The notes under the pieces were generated by a model. That model had not been told where the DNA came from and ran no database searches. It saw only the letters and a list, made by a program, of their open reading frames with translations. This document shows, in pieces, positions 47,602 through 55,973 of a stretch of 64,000 nucleotides of DNA. A program made the translations under genes and the position numbers. This stretch comes from Comamonadaceae bacterium UBA2121 (lineage in GTDB: Bacteria; Pseudomonadota; Gammaproteobacteria; Burkholderiales; Burkholderiaceae_C): the NCBI GenBank assembly GCA_002331385.1, contig DCYB01000013.1:310001-374000 (forward strand), in the 5' to 3' direction. Positions within the stretch are counted from its first letter, which is position 1. Every line of letters starts with the position of its first letter.

Positions 47602-48339
47602 ATGCCTTCGCAGTCCCACGAACAACGGCTGAACCCTCAGCCTCAGGCGGCCAATTCCGTGATGGAATTGGCCGTTCGCATTGATGCCGCCCTTCCGCAA
47701 ACCCAGTGCACGCGCTGCGGCTATCCCGATTGTTCGGCGTATGCGCAGGCCATTGCCTCGGGCAACGCCGCCATCAATCAATGCCCGCCCGGCGGATTTG
47801 AGGGCGTGGAGCGCCTTGCTGCCATTACCGGGCAGCCCGCGTTGTTGCTCAATCCCGAGAACGGCGTGGAAGGCCCGCGCGCTCTGGCGGTCATCGACGA
47901 GCAATGGTGCATCGGCTGCACGCTGTGCATCAAGGCCTGTCCGACTGACGCCATCATCGGCGCCAACAAACGCATGCACACGGTGATCGAGGCCCATTGC
48001 ACGGGCTGCGAATTGTGTATTCCCGTTTGTCCCGTGGACTGCATCAGCCTGGTGAACGATAGCGGCGCTGCCACCGGTTGGGCCGCGTGGTCCGGCGCGC
48101 AGGCCGCGCACGCGAGGCAGCGCTATGCACGCCATCAGGCGCGCCACACCCGAGCGGCCAGCCCGCCCACCCCTGCACGCGCCGCGTCCGCTGCGGCGCC
48201 AGCGCCCAGTCCCTTGGCCGACTCTGCGCAGCCAAGCAGTGCGGCCGCCAGCGACGCGCCGGGTGCGGTGAATGCCAAGCAGGCCATGATCGCTGCGGCC
48301 ATGGCACGCGCGCGCGCCAAGCGCTCGCAAGAGTCATAA
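47602..48339 (+). CDS. rnfB: RnfB/RsxB-family iron-sulfur protein
   Basis: A 245-residue ferredoxin-like electron carrier. A first cluster motif (Cys36, Cys39, Cys44, Cys61) is the Fe-S domain of RnfB. It is followed by two [4Fe-4S] motifs, CIGCTLCIKACP (103-114) and CTGCELCIPVCP (133-144). The N-terminal membrane helix of classical RnfB is missing, and the C-terminal 90 residues are Ala/Pro/Ser-rich. No rnfA, C, D, G or E is in the window; stand-alone RnfB-like genes occur in Burkholderiales. It probably donates electrons to an unidentified partner. Start at MPSQSHEQ. Confidence 0.85.
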   Translation: MPSQSHEQRLNPQPQAANSVMELAVRIDAALPQTQCTRCGYPDCSAYAQAIASGNAAINQCPPGGFEGVERLAAITGQPALLLNPENGVEGPRALAVIDEQWCIGCTLCIKACPTDAIIGANKRMHTVIEAHCTGCELCIPVCPVDCISLVNDSGAATGWAAWSGAQAAHARQRYARHQARHTRAASPPTPARAASAAAPAPSPLADSAQPSSAAASDAPGAVNAKQAMIAAAMARARAKRSQES

Positions 48340-48460
48340 AACTTCTCGACGCTTCTGCGCGGCGCACGATAATATGCGGGCACAAAAAATGTCCCGACGG
48401 CGCTTGCAGGCTTGTGCAGGCGCGCTGCAGGGGCGTGCGCTTTCACGATAATTGCACTCC

Positions 48461-49663
48461 ATGAATCCCCTGCTCACCCACTTGCAGCCGTATCCGTTCG
48501 AGCGACTGCGGCAACTCTTTGCGGGGGTGATTCCCGCGCCGCAATATCGCGCCATCAGCCTCGGTATCGGCGAGCCCAAGCACCCGACACCGCAACTCAT
48601 CAAGGATGCGCTCGCTGCCAGCATGGACGGACTTGCCGCCTACCCCGCCACCGCCGGCGCTCCCCAACTGCGCGAGGCCTGCGCGCACTGGCTGGATCGC
48701 CGCTACGGCGTGAAGGTGGACGCGGCCACGCAACTGCTGCCCGTGAATGGCTCGCGCGAGGCGCTGTTCGCCTTCGCCCAGACAGTGATCGATCCCACCC
48801 GCCCGGGCGCGCTTGTGGTGAGTCCGAATCCGTTCTATCAGATCTACGAAGGCGCGGCCCTGCTGTCGGGTGCCACGCCCTATTTCGCGCCCAGCGTCGC
48901 CGAGCGCAACTTTGCCGTGGACTGGGATAGCGTGCCCGAGGACGTCTGGCAGCGCACGCAACTGGTGTTCGTCTGCTCGCCGGGCAACCCGACTGGCGCG
49001 GTGATGCCGCTGTCCGAATGGGACAAGCTATTTGCACTCTCTGACCGCTACGGCTTCGTGATTGCGTCTGACGAGTGCTACAGCGAGATCTATTTCCGCG
49101 ATGAAGCGCCGCTGGGCGGTCTGGAAGCGGCGACCCGCCTGGGGCGCACCGATTTCCAACGGCTGATGATGTTCACCAGTCTCTCCAAACGCAGCAACGT
49201 GCCGGGCATGCGCAGTGGCTTTGTGGCGGGGGATGCAGCGCTGATCAAGCAGTTCCAGCTTTATCGCACCTACCACGGCAGCGCCATGAGCCCGACCATC
49301 CAGATGGCCAGCATCGCCGCGTGGAATGATGAGCAGCACGTCATCGACAACCGGGCGCTCTATCGCCAGAAGTTCGCCGAGATCACGCCCCTGCTCGCCA
49401 AGGTCATGGACGTGGCGCTCCCGGACGCCAGTTTCTACCTCTGGGCCAGGGTGCCCGACGCGCTCGGAATGAGCGATACCGAGTTCGCAAAGGCCCTTCT
49501 GGCTCAATACAATGTGACCGTGTTGCCGGGCAGCTATCTCGCCCGGGAAGTCGGTGGCGTCAATCCTGGCGCGCAGCGCGTGCGCATGGCCTTGGTGGCG
49601 GAAACCGCCGAATGCCGTGAAGCCGCAGAGCGTATCGTCCAGTTCATTCAATCGAGAACCTGA
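48461..49663 (+). CDS. dapC: Succinyldiaminopimelate transaminase
   Basis: A 400-residue class I/II PLP aminotransferase. SLGIGEPKHPTP, CSPGNPTGAVMPLSEW and SDECYSEIYFRD are typical. Lys243 in SLSKRSNVPGMRSG binds PLP, and that motif is diagnostic of the DapC branch. It makes N-succinyl-LL-diaminopimelate in lysine and peptidoglycan precursor synthesis. The start at 48461 follows the family; a TTG three codons earlier is in frame. It is immediately upstream of dapD (12-base gap), forming the start of a dap operon. Confidence 0.93.
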   Translation: MNPLLTHLQPYPFERLRQLFAGVIPAPQYRAISLGIGEPKHPTPQLIKDALAASMDGLAAYPATAGAPQLREACAHWLDRRYGVKVDAATQLLPVNGSREALFAFAQTVIDPTRPGALVVSPNPFYQIYEGAALLSGATPYFAPSVAERNFAVDWDSVPEDVWQRTQLVFVCSPGNPTGAVMPLSEWDKLFALSDRYGFVIASDECYSEIYFRDEAPLGGLEAATRLGRTDFQRLMMFTSLSKRSNVPGMRSGFVAGDAALIKQFQLYRTYHGSAMSPTIQMASIAAWNDEQHVIDNRALYRQKFAEITPLLAKVMDVALPDASFYLWARVPDALGMSDTEFAKALLAQYNVTVLPGSYLAREVGGVNPGAQRVRMALVAETAECREAAERIVQFIQSRT

Positions 49664-49675
49664 ATCAGGAAATTC

Positions 49676-50500
49676 ATGACTCAACAACTGCAAACCCTCA
49701 TCGACTCCGCCTGGGACAACCGCGCCAACATTTCCCCCTCTGCTGCCCCCAAGGAAGTGGTCGATGCCGTTGAGCACGTGATTGCAGAACTCAACACCGG
49801 CAAACTGCGCGTCGCCACGCGCGAAGCGGTGGGCCAGTGGACCGTGCACCAGTGGGTGAAGAAGGCGGTGCTGCTGTCGTTCCGCCTGAAGGACAATGCC
49901 TTGATGCGTGCCGGCGATCTGCAGTTTTTCGACAAGGTGCCCACCAAGTACGAAAACATGACGCAAGAGGAAATCGCCGCCACGGGCGTGCGCGTGGTGC
50001 CGCCAGCCGTGGCACGCCGTGGCAGCTTCATAGCGCGTGGCGCAATCCTGATGCCGTCCTACGTGAACATTGGCGCCTACGTGGACGAAGGCACCATGGT
50101 GGACACCTGGGCCACGGTGGGCTCTTGCGCGCAAGTGGGCAAGAACGTCCACCTGTCGGGCGGCGTCGGTCTGGGTGGCGTGTTGGAGCCGCTGCAGGCC
50201 AATCCCACCATCATCGAGGACAACTGCTTCATCGGCGCACGCTCCGAAATCGTCGAAGGTGTGATCGTGGAAGAGAACTCGGTCATCTCCATGGGCGTCT
50301 ACATCGGTCAATCGACCCCCATCTATGATCGCGCCACTGGCGAAACAGTGTATGGTCGGGTACCTGCGGGCTCCGTCGTGGTGTCCGGCAACCTGCCCAA
50401 GGACAATGGCCGCTACAGCATGTATGCCGCCATCATCGTCAAGAAGGTGGACGCCAAGACACGCTCGACGACGAGTCTGAACGACCTGTTGCGCGACTGA
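49676..50500 (+). CDS. dapD: Tetrahydrodipicolinate N-succinyltransferase
   Basis: A 274-residue acyltransferase with a left-handed beta-helix. The N-terminal helical domain is followed by hexapeptide repeats with GAYVDEGTMVDTWATVGSCAQVGKNVHLSGGVGLGGVLEP, ending VVSGNLP. It transfers succinyl from succinyl-CoA to tetrahydrodipicolinate, the step before DapC. Length and the start MTQQLQTLID match the family. It lies between dapC and pilU. Confidence 0.96.
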   Translation: MTQQLQTLIDSAWDNRANISPSAAPKEVVDAVEHVIAELNTGKLRVATREAVGQWTVHQWVKKAVLLSFRLKDNALMRAGDLQFFDKVPTKYENMTQEEIAATGVRVVPPAVARRGSFIARGAILMPSYVNIGAYVDEGTMVDTWATVGSCAQVGKNVHLSGGVGLGGVLEPLQANPTIIEDNCFIGARSEIVEGVIVEENSVISMGVYIGQSTPIYDRATGETVYGRVPAGSVVVSGNLPKDNGRYSMYAAIIVKKVDAKTRSTTSLNDLLRD

Positions 50501-50573
50501 AGTCAATAAGATCAATAACCTCGCTGGCGCTTCCATGCGCTGGCGGCTAGCGGGCTGACCGGGAGGAAGATTC

Positions 50574-51737
50574 ATGAGCACGATGCAAAAGATCCTGCGA
50601 CTCATGGCGGACAAGAAGGCGTCGGACGTGTACCTGTCGGCACACGCGCCTGCCCTCATCAAGATCAACGGTGAGGCCGTGCCCATCAACAGCCAGATTC
50701 TCGGGCCGGAGGCACCGCTGAACCTGCTGGCAGAGATCGTACCTCCCGAGCGCATCGAAGAGCTGGAAGAAACCGGCGAACTCAACATGGGCGTGCCACT
50801 GGAAGGTGTAGGCCGTTTCCGCATCAGCGCCATGCGCCAGCGCGGCACTTATGCGGTGGTCATCCGTTTCATTCCCGGCGCGGTGCCAGCCCTCGACACG
50901 CTGGGCTTGCCAGCGGTGCTCTCCGAGCTGATCATGGAAAAGCGCGGGCTGATTCTTGTGGTCGGCGCGACTGGATCGGGCAAGAGCACGACGCTGGCGT
51001 CCATGATCGATCACCGCAACCAGTTGCAGACCGGTCACATCCTGACTGTGGAAGACCCGGTTGAATACCAGTTCGACAACAAACGCTCCATCATCAACCA
51101 ACGCGAGGTCGGTGCCGACACGCGCTCGCTGGGCACGGCGCTGAAGAACGCGCTGCGCCAGGCACCCGACGTGATCCTGATCGGCGAAATCCGCGATCGC
51201 GAGACCATGTCCGCCGCGATCGCGTACGCGCAGTCCGGCCACCTGTGCCTGGCCACGCTGCACGGCAACAACAGCTACCACGCACTGAACCGGATTTTGT
51301 CGTTCTACCCCGTGGAAGTGCGCCCCACCATGCTGGGCGATCTGGCGTCCGCGCTCAAGGCCATCGTGTCTCAGCGCCTGGTGCGCACTCCGGAAGGCAA
51401 GCGCGTTCCCGCAGCCGAAGTCATGCTGAACACCAAGCTGGTGGCCGATCTGATCGAAAAGGGTGATTTCTCCGGCGTGCGTGAAGCCATGGAAAAATCC
51501 ATGGCCGAAGGCTCCCAGACGTTCGAAGAAGCGCTCGCCCACCTCATTCTGGAAGGCCGCATCGACCGCAAGGAAGGCCTGGCCTACGCCGACTCGCCCA
51601 CCAACCTGTTGTGGCGCCTGCAAAATGACTTTGCGCTGGCCTCCAAGGCCGCACAGGCGCAGGCCGAAGCGCACCAGCGGCTGGACGACGACCAGCCCTC
51701 CTTCACCGAAATTGTGCTCGACGTGCACCCACGTTGA
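50574..51737 (+). CDS. pilU: Type IV pilus retraction ATPase PilU/PilT
   Basis: A 387-residue secretion-type hexameric ATPase. Walker A GATGSGKST is at residues 131-139. HILTVEDPVEYQF is the Asp box, and VILIGEIRDRETM and the His box SGHLCLATLHGNN follow. The long C-terminal region and SIINQREVG favour PilU over PilT. It works with PilT in pilus retraction, twitching and DNA uptake. A GGGAGGAAG ribosome site precedes the start. It lies between dapD and dapE, an arrangement unrelated by function; no other pil gene is in the window. Confidence 0.88.
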   Translation: MSTMQKILRLMADKKASDVYLSAHAPALIKINGEAVPINSQILGPEAPLNLLAEIVPPERIEELEETGELNMGVPLEGVGRFRISAMRQRGTYAVVIRFIPGAVPALDTLGLPAVLSELIMEKRGLILVVGATGSGKSTTLASMIDHRNQLQTGHILTVEDPVEYQFDNKRSIINQREVGADTRSLGTALKNALRQAPDVILIGEIRDRETMSAAIAYAQSGHLCLATLHGNNSYHALNRILSFYPVEVRPTMLGDLASALKAIVSQRLVRTPEGKRVPAAEVMLNTKLVADLIEKGDFSGVREAMEKSMAEGSQTFEEALAHLILEGRIDRKEGLAYADSPTNLLWRLQNDFALASKAAQAQAEAHQRLDDDQPSFTEIVLDVHPR

Positions 51738-51767
51738 GCCACCCAACTGCCAAGGCCCAAGCCGCGC

Positions 51768-52931
51768 ATGTCCCCTACCCTGCTCCTGACCGAACAGCTC
51801 ATCAGTTGCGCGTCCGTCACGCCCCATGATGCGGGCTGTCTGGAACTCATCACACCGCGCCTTTCCGCGCTCGGCTTCACCTGCGAACGGCTGGACAGCG
51901 GTCCAGCCGACTTTCGCGTGAGCAACCTCTGGGCACATCGCGGTGCCAGCCGCAGTGATGCGCGCACGCTGGTGTTTGCCGGTCACACCGACGTGGTGCC
52001 GACCGGCCCGGTCGAGCAATGGAGCAATCCACCATTTGTGCCCACCTACCGCGATGGCTACCTGTTCGGGCGCGGCACCAGTGACATGAAAACCTCGATC
52101 GCCGCGTTCATCGTGGCGGTGGAAGAATTTCTCGCGAAAACGCCCGATCCAGCCATCCGCATCGCTTTCCTGCTGACCAGCGACGAAGAAGGCCCGGCGG
52201 TCGACGGAACCACGGTCGTGGTCGAGCAACTGCGCCAACGCGAGGAAACGCTCGATTGGTGCATCGTCGGCGAGCCTACTTCCGTGCAAAAAACCGGCGA
52301 CATGATCAAGAACGGCCGACGCGGCACCCTCTCGGGCAAGCTCACCGTGCGCGGCATTCAGGGCCACATCGCCTATCCGCAACTGGCGCGCAATCCGATC
52401 CATCAGGTGGTTCCGGCGCTGACCGAGTTGGCCACCATCGAATGGGATCGCGGCAACGATTTTTTCCCACCCACCAGTTGGCAGATGAGCAACATCCACG
52501 GCGGCACGGGCGCGACCAACGTGATTCCCGGCAACGTGGTGATCGACTTCAATTTCCGCTTCTCCACGGAATGCACGGCCGAGCAACTGAAAAAGCGTGT
52601 TCACACCGTGCTCGACCGCCACGGACTGGAATACGACCTGATCTGGACACTCGGCGGTCAGCCCTTCCTGACCACGCCCGGCGAGCTCGTGGACGCCGTG
52701 CAGCAGGCCATTCAGGCGGAATGCGGAATCACCACCGAACTGTCCACCACGGGCGGCACCAGCGATGGCCGCTTTATCTCCCAGATCTGCCCGCAGGTCA
52801 TCGAGTTCGGACCACCCAACGCCACGATCCACAAGGTCAACGAACATGTAGCGATCGCAGACGTGGAGCCACTCAAGAACATCTATCTGCGCACCCTTGA
52901 GTTGCTCAACGCGGAGCAGGCCCGGACATGA
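51768..52931 (+). CDS. dapE: Succinyl-diaminopimelate desuccinylase
   Basis: A 387-residue M20-family zinc hydrolase. LVFAGHTDVVPTG has metal ligands His73 and Asp75, GRGTSDMKTS supplies the bridging aspartate, and TSDEEGPA the catalytic glutamate region. STTGGTSDGRF and a C-terminal His in NEHVAIADVEPLK complete the site. It releases LL-diaminopimelate from the DapC product. It starts 30 bases after pilU and overlaps prmB by four bases (ATGA). Confidence 0.95.
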   Translation: MSPTLLLTEQLISCASVTPHDAGCLELITPRLSALGFTCERLDSGPADFRVSNLWAHRGASRSDARTLVFAGHTDVVPTGPVEQWSNPPFVPTYRDGYLFGRGTSDMKTSIAAFIVAVEEFLAKTPDPAIRIAFLLTSDEEGPAVDGTTVVVEQLRQREETLDWCIVGEPTSVQKTGDMIKNGRRGTLSGKLTVRGIQGHIAYPQLARNPIHQVVPALTELATIEWDRGNDFFPPTSWQMSNIHGGTGATNVIPGNVVIDFNFRFSTECTAEQLKKRVHTVLDRHGLEYDLIWTLGGQPFLTTPGELVDAVQQAIQAECGITTELSTTGGTSDGRFISQICPQVIEFGPPNATIHKVNEHVAIADVEPLKNIYLRTLELLNAEQART

Positions 52932-53833
52932 GCGCATCGACCATCACCCTCGGCCAGTTGGTGCGCGACAGCGCGGCGCAACTGGAGTCCGCGGGCGTCG
53001 CCTTCGGCCATGGCACCGCGACGGCGTATGACGAAGCTGCGTGGCTCGTGCTCTGGCAACTCGGGTTGCCGTTGGACACGTCCCTCGATGTGCAAGCGGA
53101 AGACAGCATGGATGGCCGCGAAGTCTCGGCGCAAGAGCTGGCCACGGTGCGCCAATTGATCGCCCAACGCATCAGCACACGCAAGCCCGCGGCCTATCTG
53201 ACACGCGAAGCCTGGCTGCAAGGCGTGCCCTTCTACGTGGACGAACGGGCCATCGTGCCGCGCAGCTTCATTGCCGAATTGCTGGCCGATGGCACCATCG
53301 ACGAATGGCTGAGCGAGGAAACCCGCATGGTGCTCGACCTGTGTACCGGCAATGGCAGCCTGGCCTGTCTTGCGGCCATGGCGTACCCGGACGTCGACAT
53401 CACGGCATCCGACATCTCGCCCGACGCGCTCGCGGTGGCACGCATCAACGTGGACAAGCACCATCTGGCCGAACGCATCACACTGGTGCAAAGCGACGGC
53501 ATGCGCATGCTGCATGGCACTTGGGATCTGGTGCTATGCAATCCGCCCTACGTCAACGCGGACAGCATGGGCAAGCTGCCCGCAGAATACCGCGCCGAGC
53601 CCGAACTGGCGCTGGCTGGCGGAGCCGACGGTATGGATTTCATCCGTGCACTGTTCAATGATCTGCCCGAGCGCATGAGCGCTGACGGCGTGCTGGTGCT
53701 CGAAATCGGCAACGAGAAGCCGTATTTCGAAGCCGCCTTCCCCTCACTGCCCGTCTTCTGGCTCGATACCTCCAGCGGAGACGAGCAAGTGCTGCTGGTC
53801 ACACGCGCAGCCCTGCTGAGTCTGCGCGGCTGA
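52928..53833 (+). CDS. prmB: Ribosomal protein uL3 glutamine methyltransferase
   Basis: A 301-residue SAM-dependent N5-glutamine methyltransferase. The SAM-binding motif is LDLCTGNGSLACLAA (137-150), and NPPY (205-208) recognises the substrate glutamine. The N-terminal helical domain and VPRSFIAELL are typical of PrmB, rather than the release-factor enzyme PrmC. Its start overlaps the dapE stop as ATGA, so it is the last gene of this operon. The ferritin-like gene converges on it 10 bases away. Confidence 0.92.
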   Translation: MSASTITLGQLVRDSAAQLESAGVAFGHGTATAYDEAAWLVLWQLGLPLDTSLDVQAEDSMDGREVSAQELATVRQLIAQRISTRKPAAYLTREAWLQGVPFYVDERAIVPRSFIAELLADGTIDEWLSEETRMVLDLCTGNGSLACLAAMAYPDVDITASDISPDALAVARINVDKHHLAERITLVQSDGMRMLHGTWDLVLCNPPYVNADSMGKLPAEYRAEPELALAGGADGMDFIRALFNDLPERMSADGVLVLEIGNEKPYFEAAFPSLPVFWLDTSSGDEQVLLVTRAALLSLRG

Positions 53834-53843
53834 AATCAAGTGA

Positions 53844-54743
53844 TCAGAACGCCATCACCCGCGTGGCGAATTTGGCAATCGGTGAGTGCAGATAGCTCTC
53901 GATCCGCGGCGGCAGCAGCAATGGCTTGAGCAGCATGCGCACGGCGAGATCGGCGGGCAATTGCGTGCTGATGATCGTGTACATGCGTTTGGCCATGCTC
54001 TCGAACGTGGTCCTGCTGTCGGCAAAATATGGCCCGCGGTGGGCGAACACATGGCGCAGCGCCACGTCTGAGTCGCTCTCGCGCAGTTCCTTGAGGCGCG
54101 CATAGAGCGCGCCCGCAATGCGCGCACGCCCCACCGGATTACGCTCTTGCAGTTGCTTGAAGTACTTGAGGAAGTGCTTGAAATGCCCCACCTCGTCGTT
54201 GCGGATGTTGCCTAGCAACTGGCGCAGCACGGGCTCGTTGCTCAGCTCGCGCAGCGTGTGATAGTAGGCCGTGGTGCCGGTCTCCACCACGCAGCGCGCC
54301 ACCATTTCCAGCTGCCGGTCAGGGTGCAACTCTTCCATGGTGCAGAGGGTGGAGTACTCTGCGAAAAAGCTGTCGTAGGCCTTCTGCCACTCAAATGCAG
54401 GCCAGACCGCTTCCACATAGCAGCGCAGCGCATTGCCGTGCTGAAGCTCCTCATTTTCCCAGCGCTCCTGCAGCCATTCGGCGATGTCGGGGTAGTCACG
54501 ATAGTGCTCTGCGAGATTGGCGGCATAGGTGTCAGAGCCGGTTTCGATGAACGAGGCGCTCATCAAGAGATAAAACAACTCTTCGTTGTCGACGACCTCT
54601 GCGTGGTCAATGGCCTGAAAGTCCAGATCCCCGATGTGCCAATGCGCAGAGGTGGAGGAGCTGTCGTCTGCCTCACGCGTTGGGCGGGGCGCGTGCGCGC
54701 GCAAGGCGTGGCGGGAATCGCTGGTCGTCGAAAAATGCTGCAT
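53844..54743 (-). CDS. Ferritin-like di-iron superfamily protein
   Basis: A 299-residue helical protein with a likely non-heme di-iron site. Candidate ligands are in SFIETGSD, ENEELQHG, VVETGTTAYYHTL and NDEVGHFKHF, giving paired E/ExxH motifs of the ferritin-like fold. The N-terminal 35 residues are polar and probably flexible. No signal peptide is seen. Family members include oxygenases, desaturases and COQ7-like hydroxylases; the substrate cannot be inferred. It stands alone, converging on prmB with 10 bases between. Confidence 0.75.
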   Translation of the reverse strand: MQHFSTTSDSRHALRAHAPRPTREADDSSSTSAHWHIGDLDFQAIDHAEVVDNEELFYLLMSASFIETGSDTYAANLAEHYRDYPDIAEWLQERWENEELQHGNALRCYVEAVWPAFEWQKAYDSFFAEYSTLCTMEELHPDRQLEMVARCVVETGTTAYYHTLRELSNEPVLRQLLGNIRNDEVGHFKHFLKYFKQLQERNPVGRARIAGALYARLKELRESDSDVALRHVFAHRGPYFADSRTTFESMAKRMYTIISTQLPADLAVRMLLKPLLLPPRIESYLHSPIAKFATRVMAF

Positions 54744-54934
54744 CAGTGTGTTGTAGTGGCGGCGCGCCGACGGGCGATGAACCGCCCTTCGCCGCGTCCG
54801 CCGCTCTGAAGAAATCGCGTGAAATACATTTTTATGACGATCACGCCTTCTCCTTGTAAGGCAATGCCAACGCCAGCACCGCCAGTCATCCTTTGAAACA
54901 AATAAATCGGAATTTCGGCGTCGATTTGACTGGA

Positions 54935-55825
54935 CTACCCCCCGGACGCGATGCCCGAACGCACAGCGCGAAGCTGCGCCTTGATGCGACGGCTGTTCTC
55001 GGGTCCCATGCGCAGCAGGATCTTTTGGCCCGCGGACATCTTCTCGAGTTGCGCGTCGGCATATTCATAGCGCAGCCACGGCCGTTGCGCCGCCGCCTGG
55101 CTTTCCACCTTCACCAGGTGCAGAGCCAATGGCTGGGTAGGCTCCGGCGTGGCAAGCAAATGATCGATCACTGCCACCAGCCGGTTGTTGAAGGACTTGC
55201 CGGGATAGCCCAGTTCCTCGTAGCTGTGCTGAAGTACGGGATAGACATGCTTGTAGACCGCCACTGCTCGGGATGCATCGATGCCGCTCACGAAACCCAC
55301 CACGGCGTCATAGCGCGCTGCATTTTCCGGGGCGATCTGTAGGCCGCTGTTGGTCTGCTGCACTGCCATACGTCCGCCCACAGGATGCAGCGGCCACAGG
55401 CGCGACGCCGCCTGACTGCGCGGCAGATTGTCGATGGTGGCGACGACGCGCTGAGCCAATCCGTCAATGGCCACAAAGCGCAGAATGCGCTCCTTACCCA
55501 GCCATTGCGTCACCTCATTTTCAAACGCGGTCGTGGCATCAGCGGCCAAAGGAGGATTGCCCTTGTCATCGGCCTGCGCTTGCAGCGGGTGGTCTTCCTG
55601 AGCGGCTGGCTCCGACGCGGCACTGGCCACGGTCTCCGCCGGCATGGCTGCATCCGCGTGAACCACTTCGGCAGCCTCGGTAGGCGCTTGCAAACGCTTC
55701 ATATAGGTCCAGCCGCCGTAGCCCAAAGCGGCCACCACCAGCGCTACCGCAGCCACCTTGATGGCGCCGCCCGATCCGCTGTCCCGATGGATTTGACGGG
55801 AAATTGGCTCTTGTCCTTGGTCCAT
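54935..55825 (-). CDS. DUF3014 domain inner-membrane-anchored protein
   Basis: A 296-residue protein with one N-terminal membrane helix (about 20-40, AIKVAAVALVVAALGYGGWTYM). A low-complexity Ala/Glu-rich stretch follows, then a domain resembling DUF3014 (about 100-285), including FVAIDGLAQRVVATIDNLPR and YDAVVGFVSGIDASRAVAVYKHVYPVLQHSYEELGYPGKSF. The bulk is probably periplasmic. The start at 55825 has an AGGAGA ribosome site; an ATG nine codons earlier is less likely. It diverges from the ABC-F gene. Function unknown. Confidence 0.8.
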   Translation of the reverse strand: MDQGQEPISRQIHRDSGSGGAIKVAAVALVVAALGYGGWTYMKRLQAPTEAAEVVHADAAMPAETVASAASEPAAQEDHPLQAQADDKGNPPLAADATTAFENEVTQWLGKERILRFVAIDGLAQRVVATIDNLPRSQAASRLWPLHPVGGRMAVQQTNSGLQIAPENAARYDAVVGFVSGIDASRAVAVYKHVYPVLQHSYEELGYPGKSFNNRLVAVIDHLLATPEPTQPLALHLVKVESQAAAQRPWLRYEYADAQLEKMSAGQKILLRMGPENSRRIKAQLRAVRSGIASGG

Positions 55826-55973
55826 GGGTGAATCTCTCCTGAAGGCTGTCAACGTACCCTAACCTTAAACCGATTCAAGGCACGGCGGCACATGACCGGG
55901 TCACGCGCATGTTGTTGCATGTATCCCGACCTCACAGGGGCCCCATCCAATCACTGGGATAATCACGCCCTTC

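Noticed and set aside
46792..48330. A 512-codon minus-strand open frame across phaZ and rnfB
   Set aside because: Shadow of two well-supported plus-strand genes.
50547..52937. A 796-codon minus-strand open frame across pilU and dapE
   Set aside because: It spans two real genes on the opposite strand and has no ribosome site or domain.
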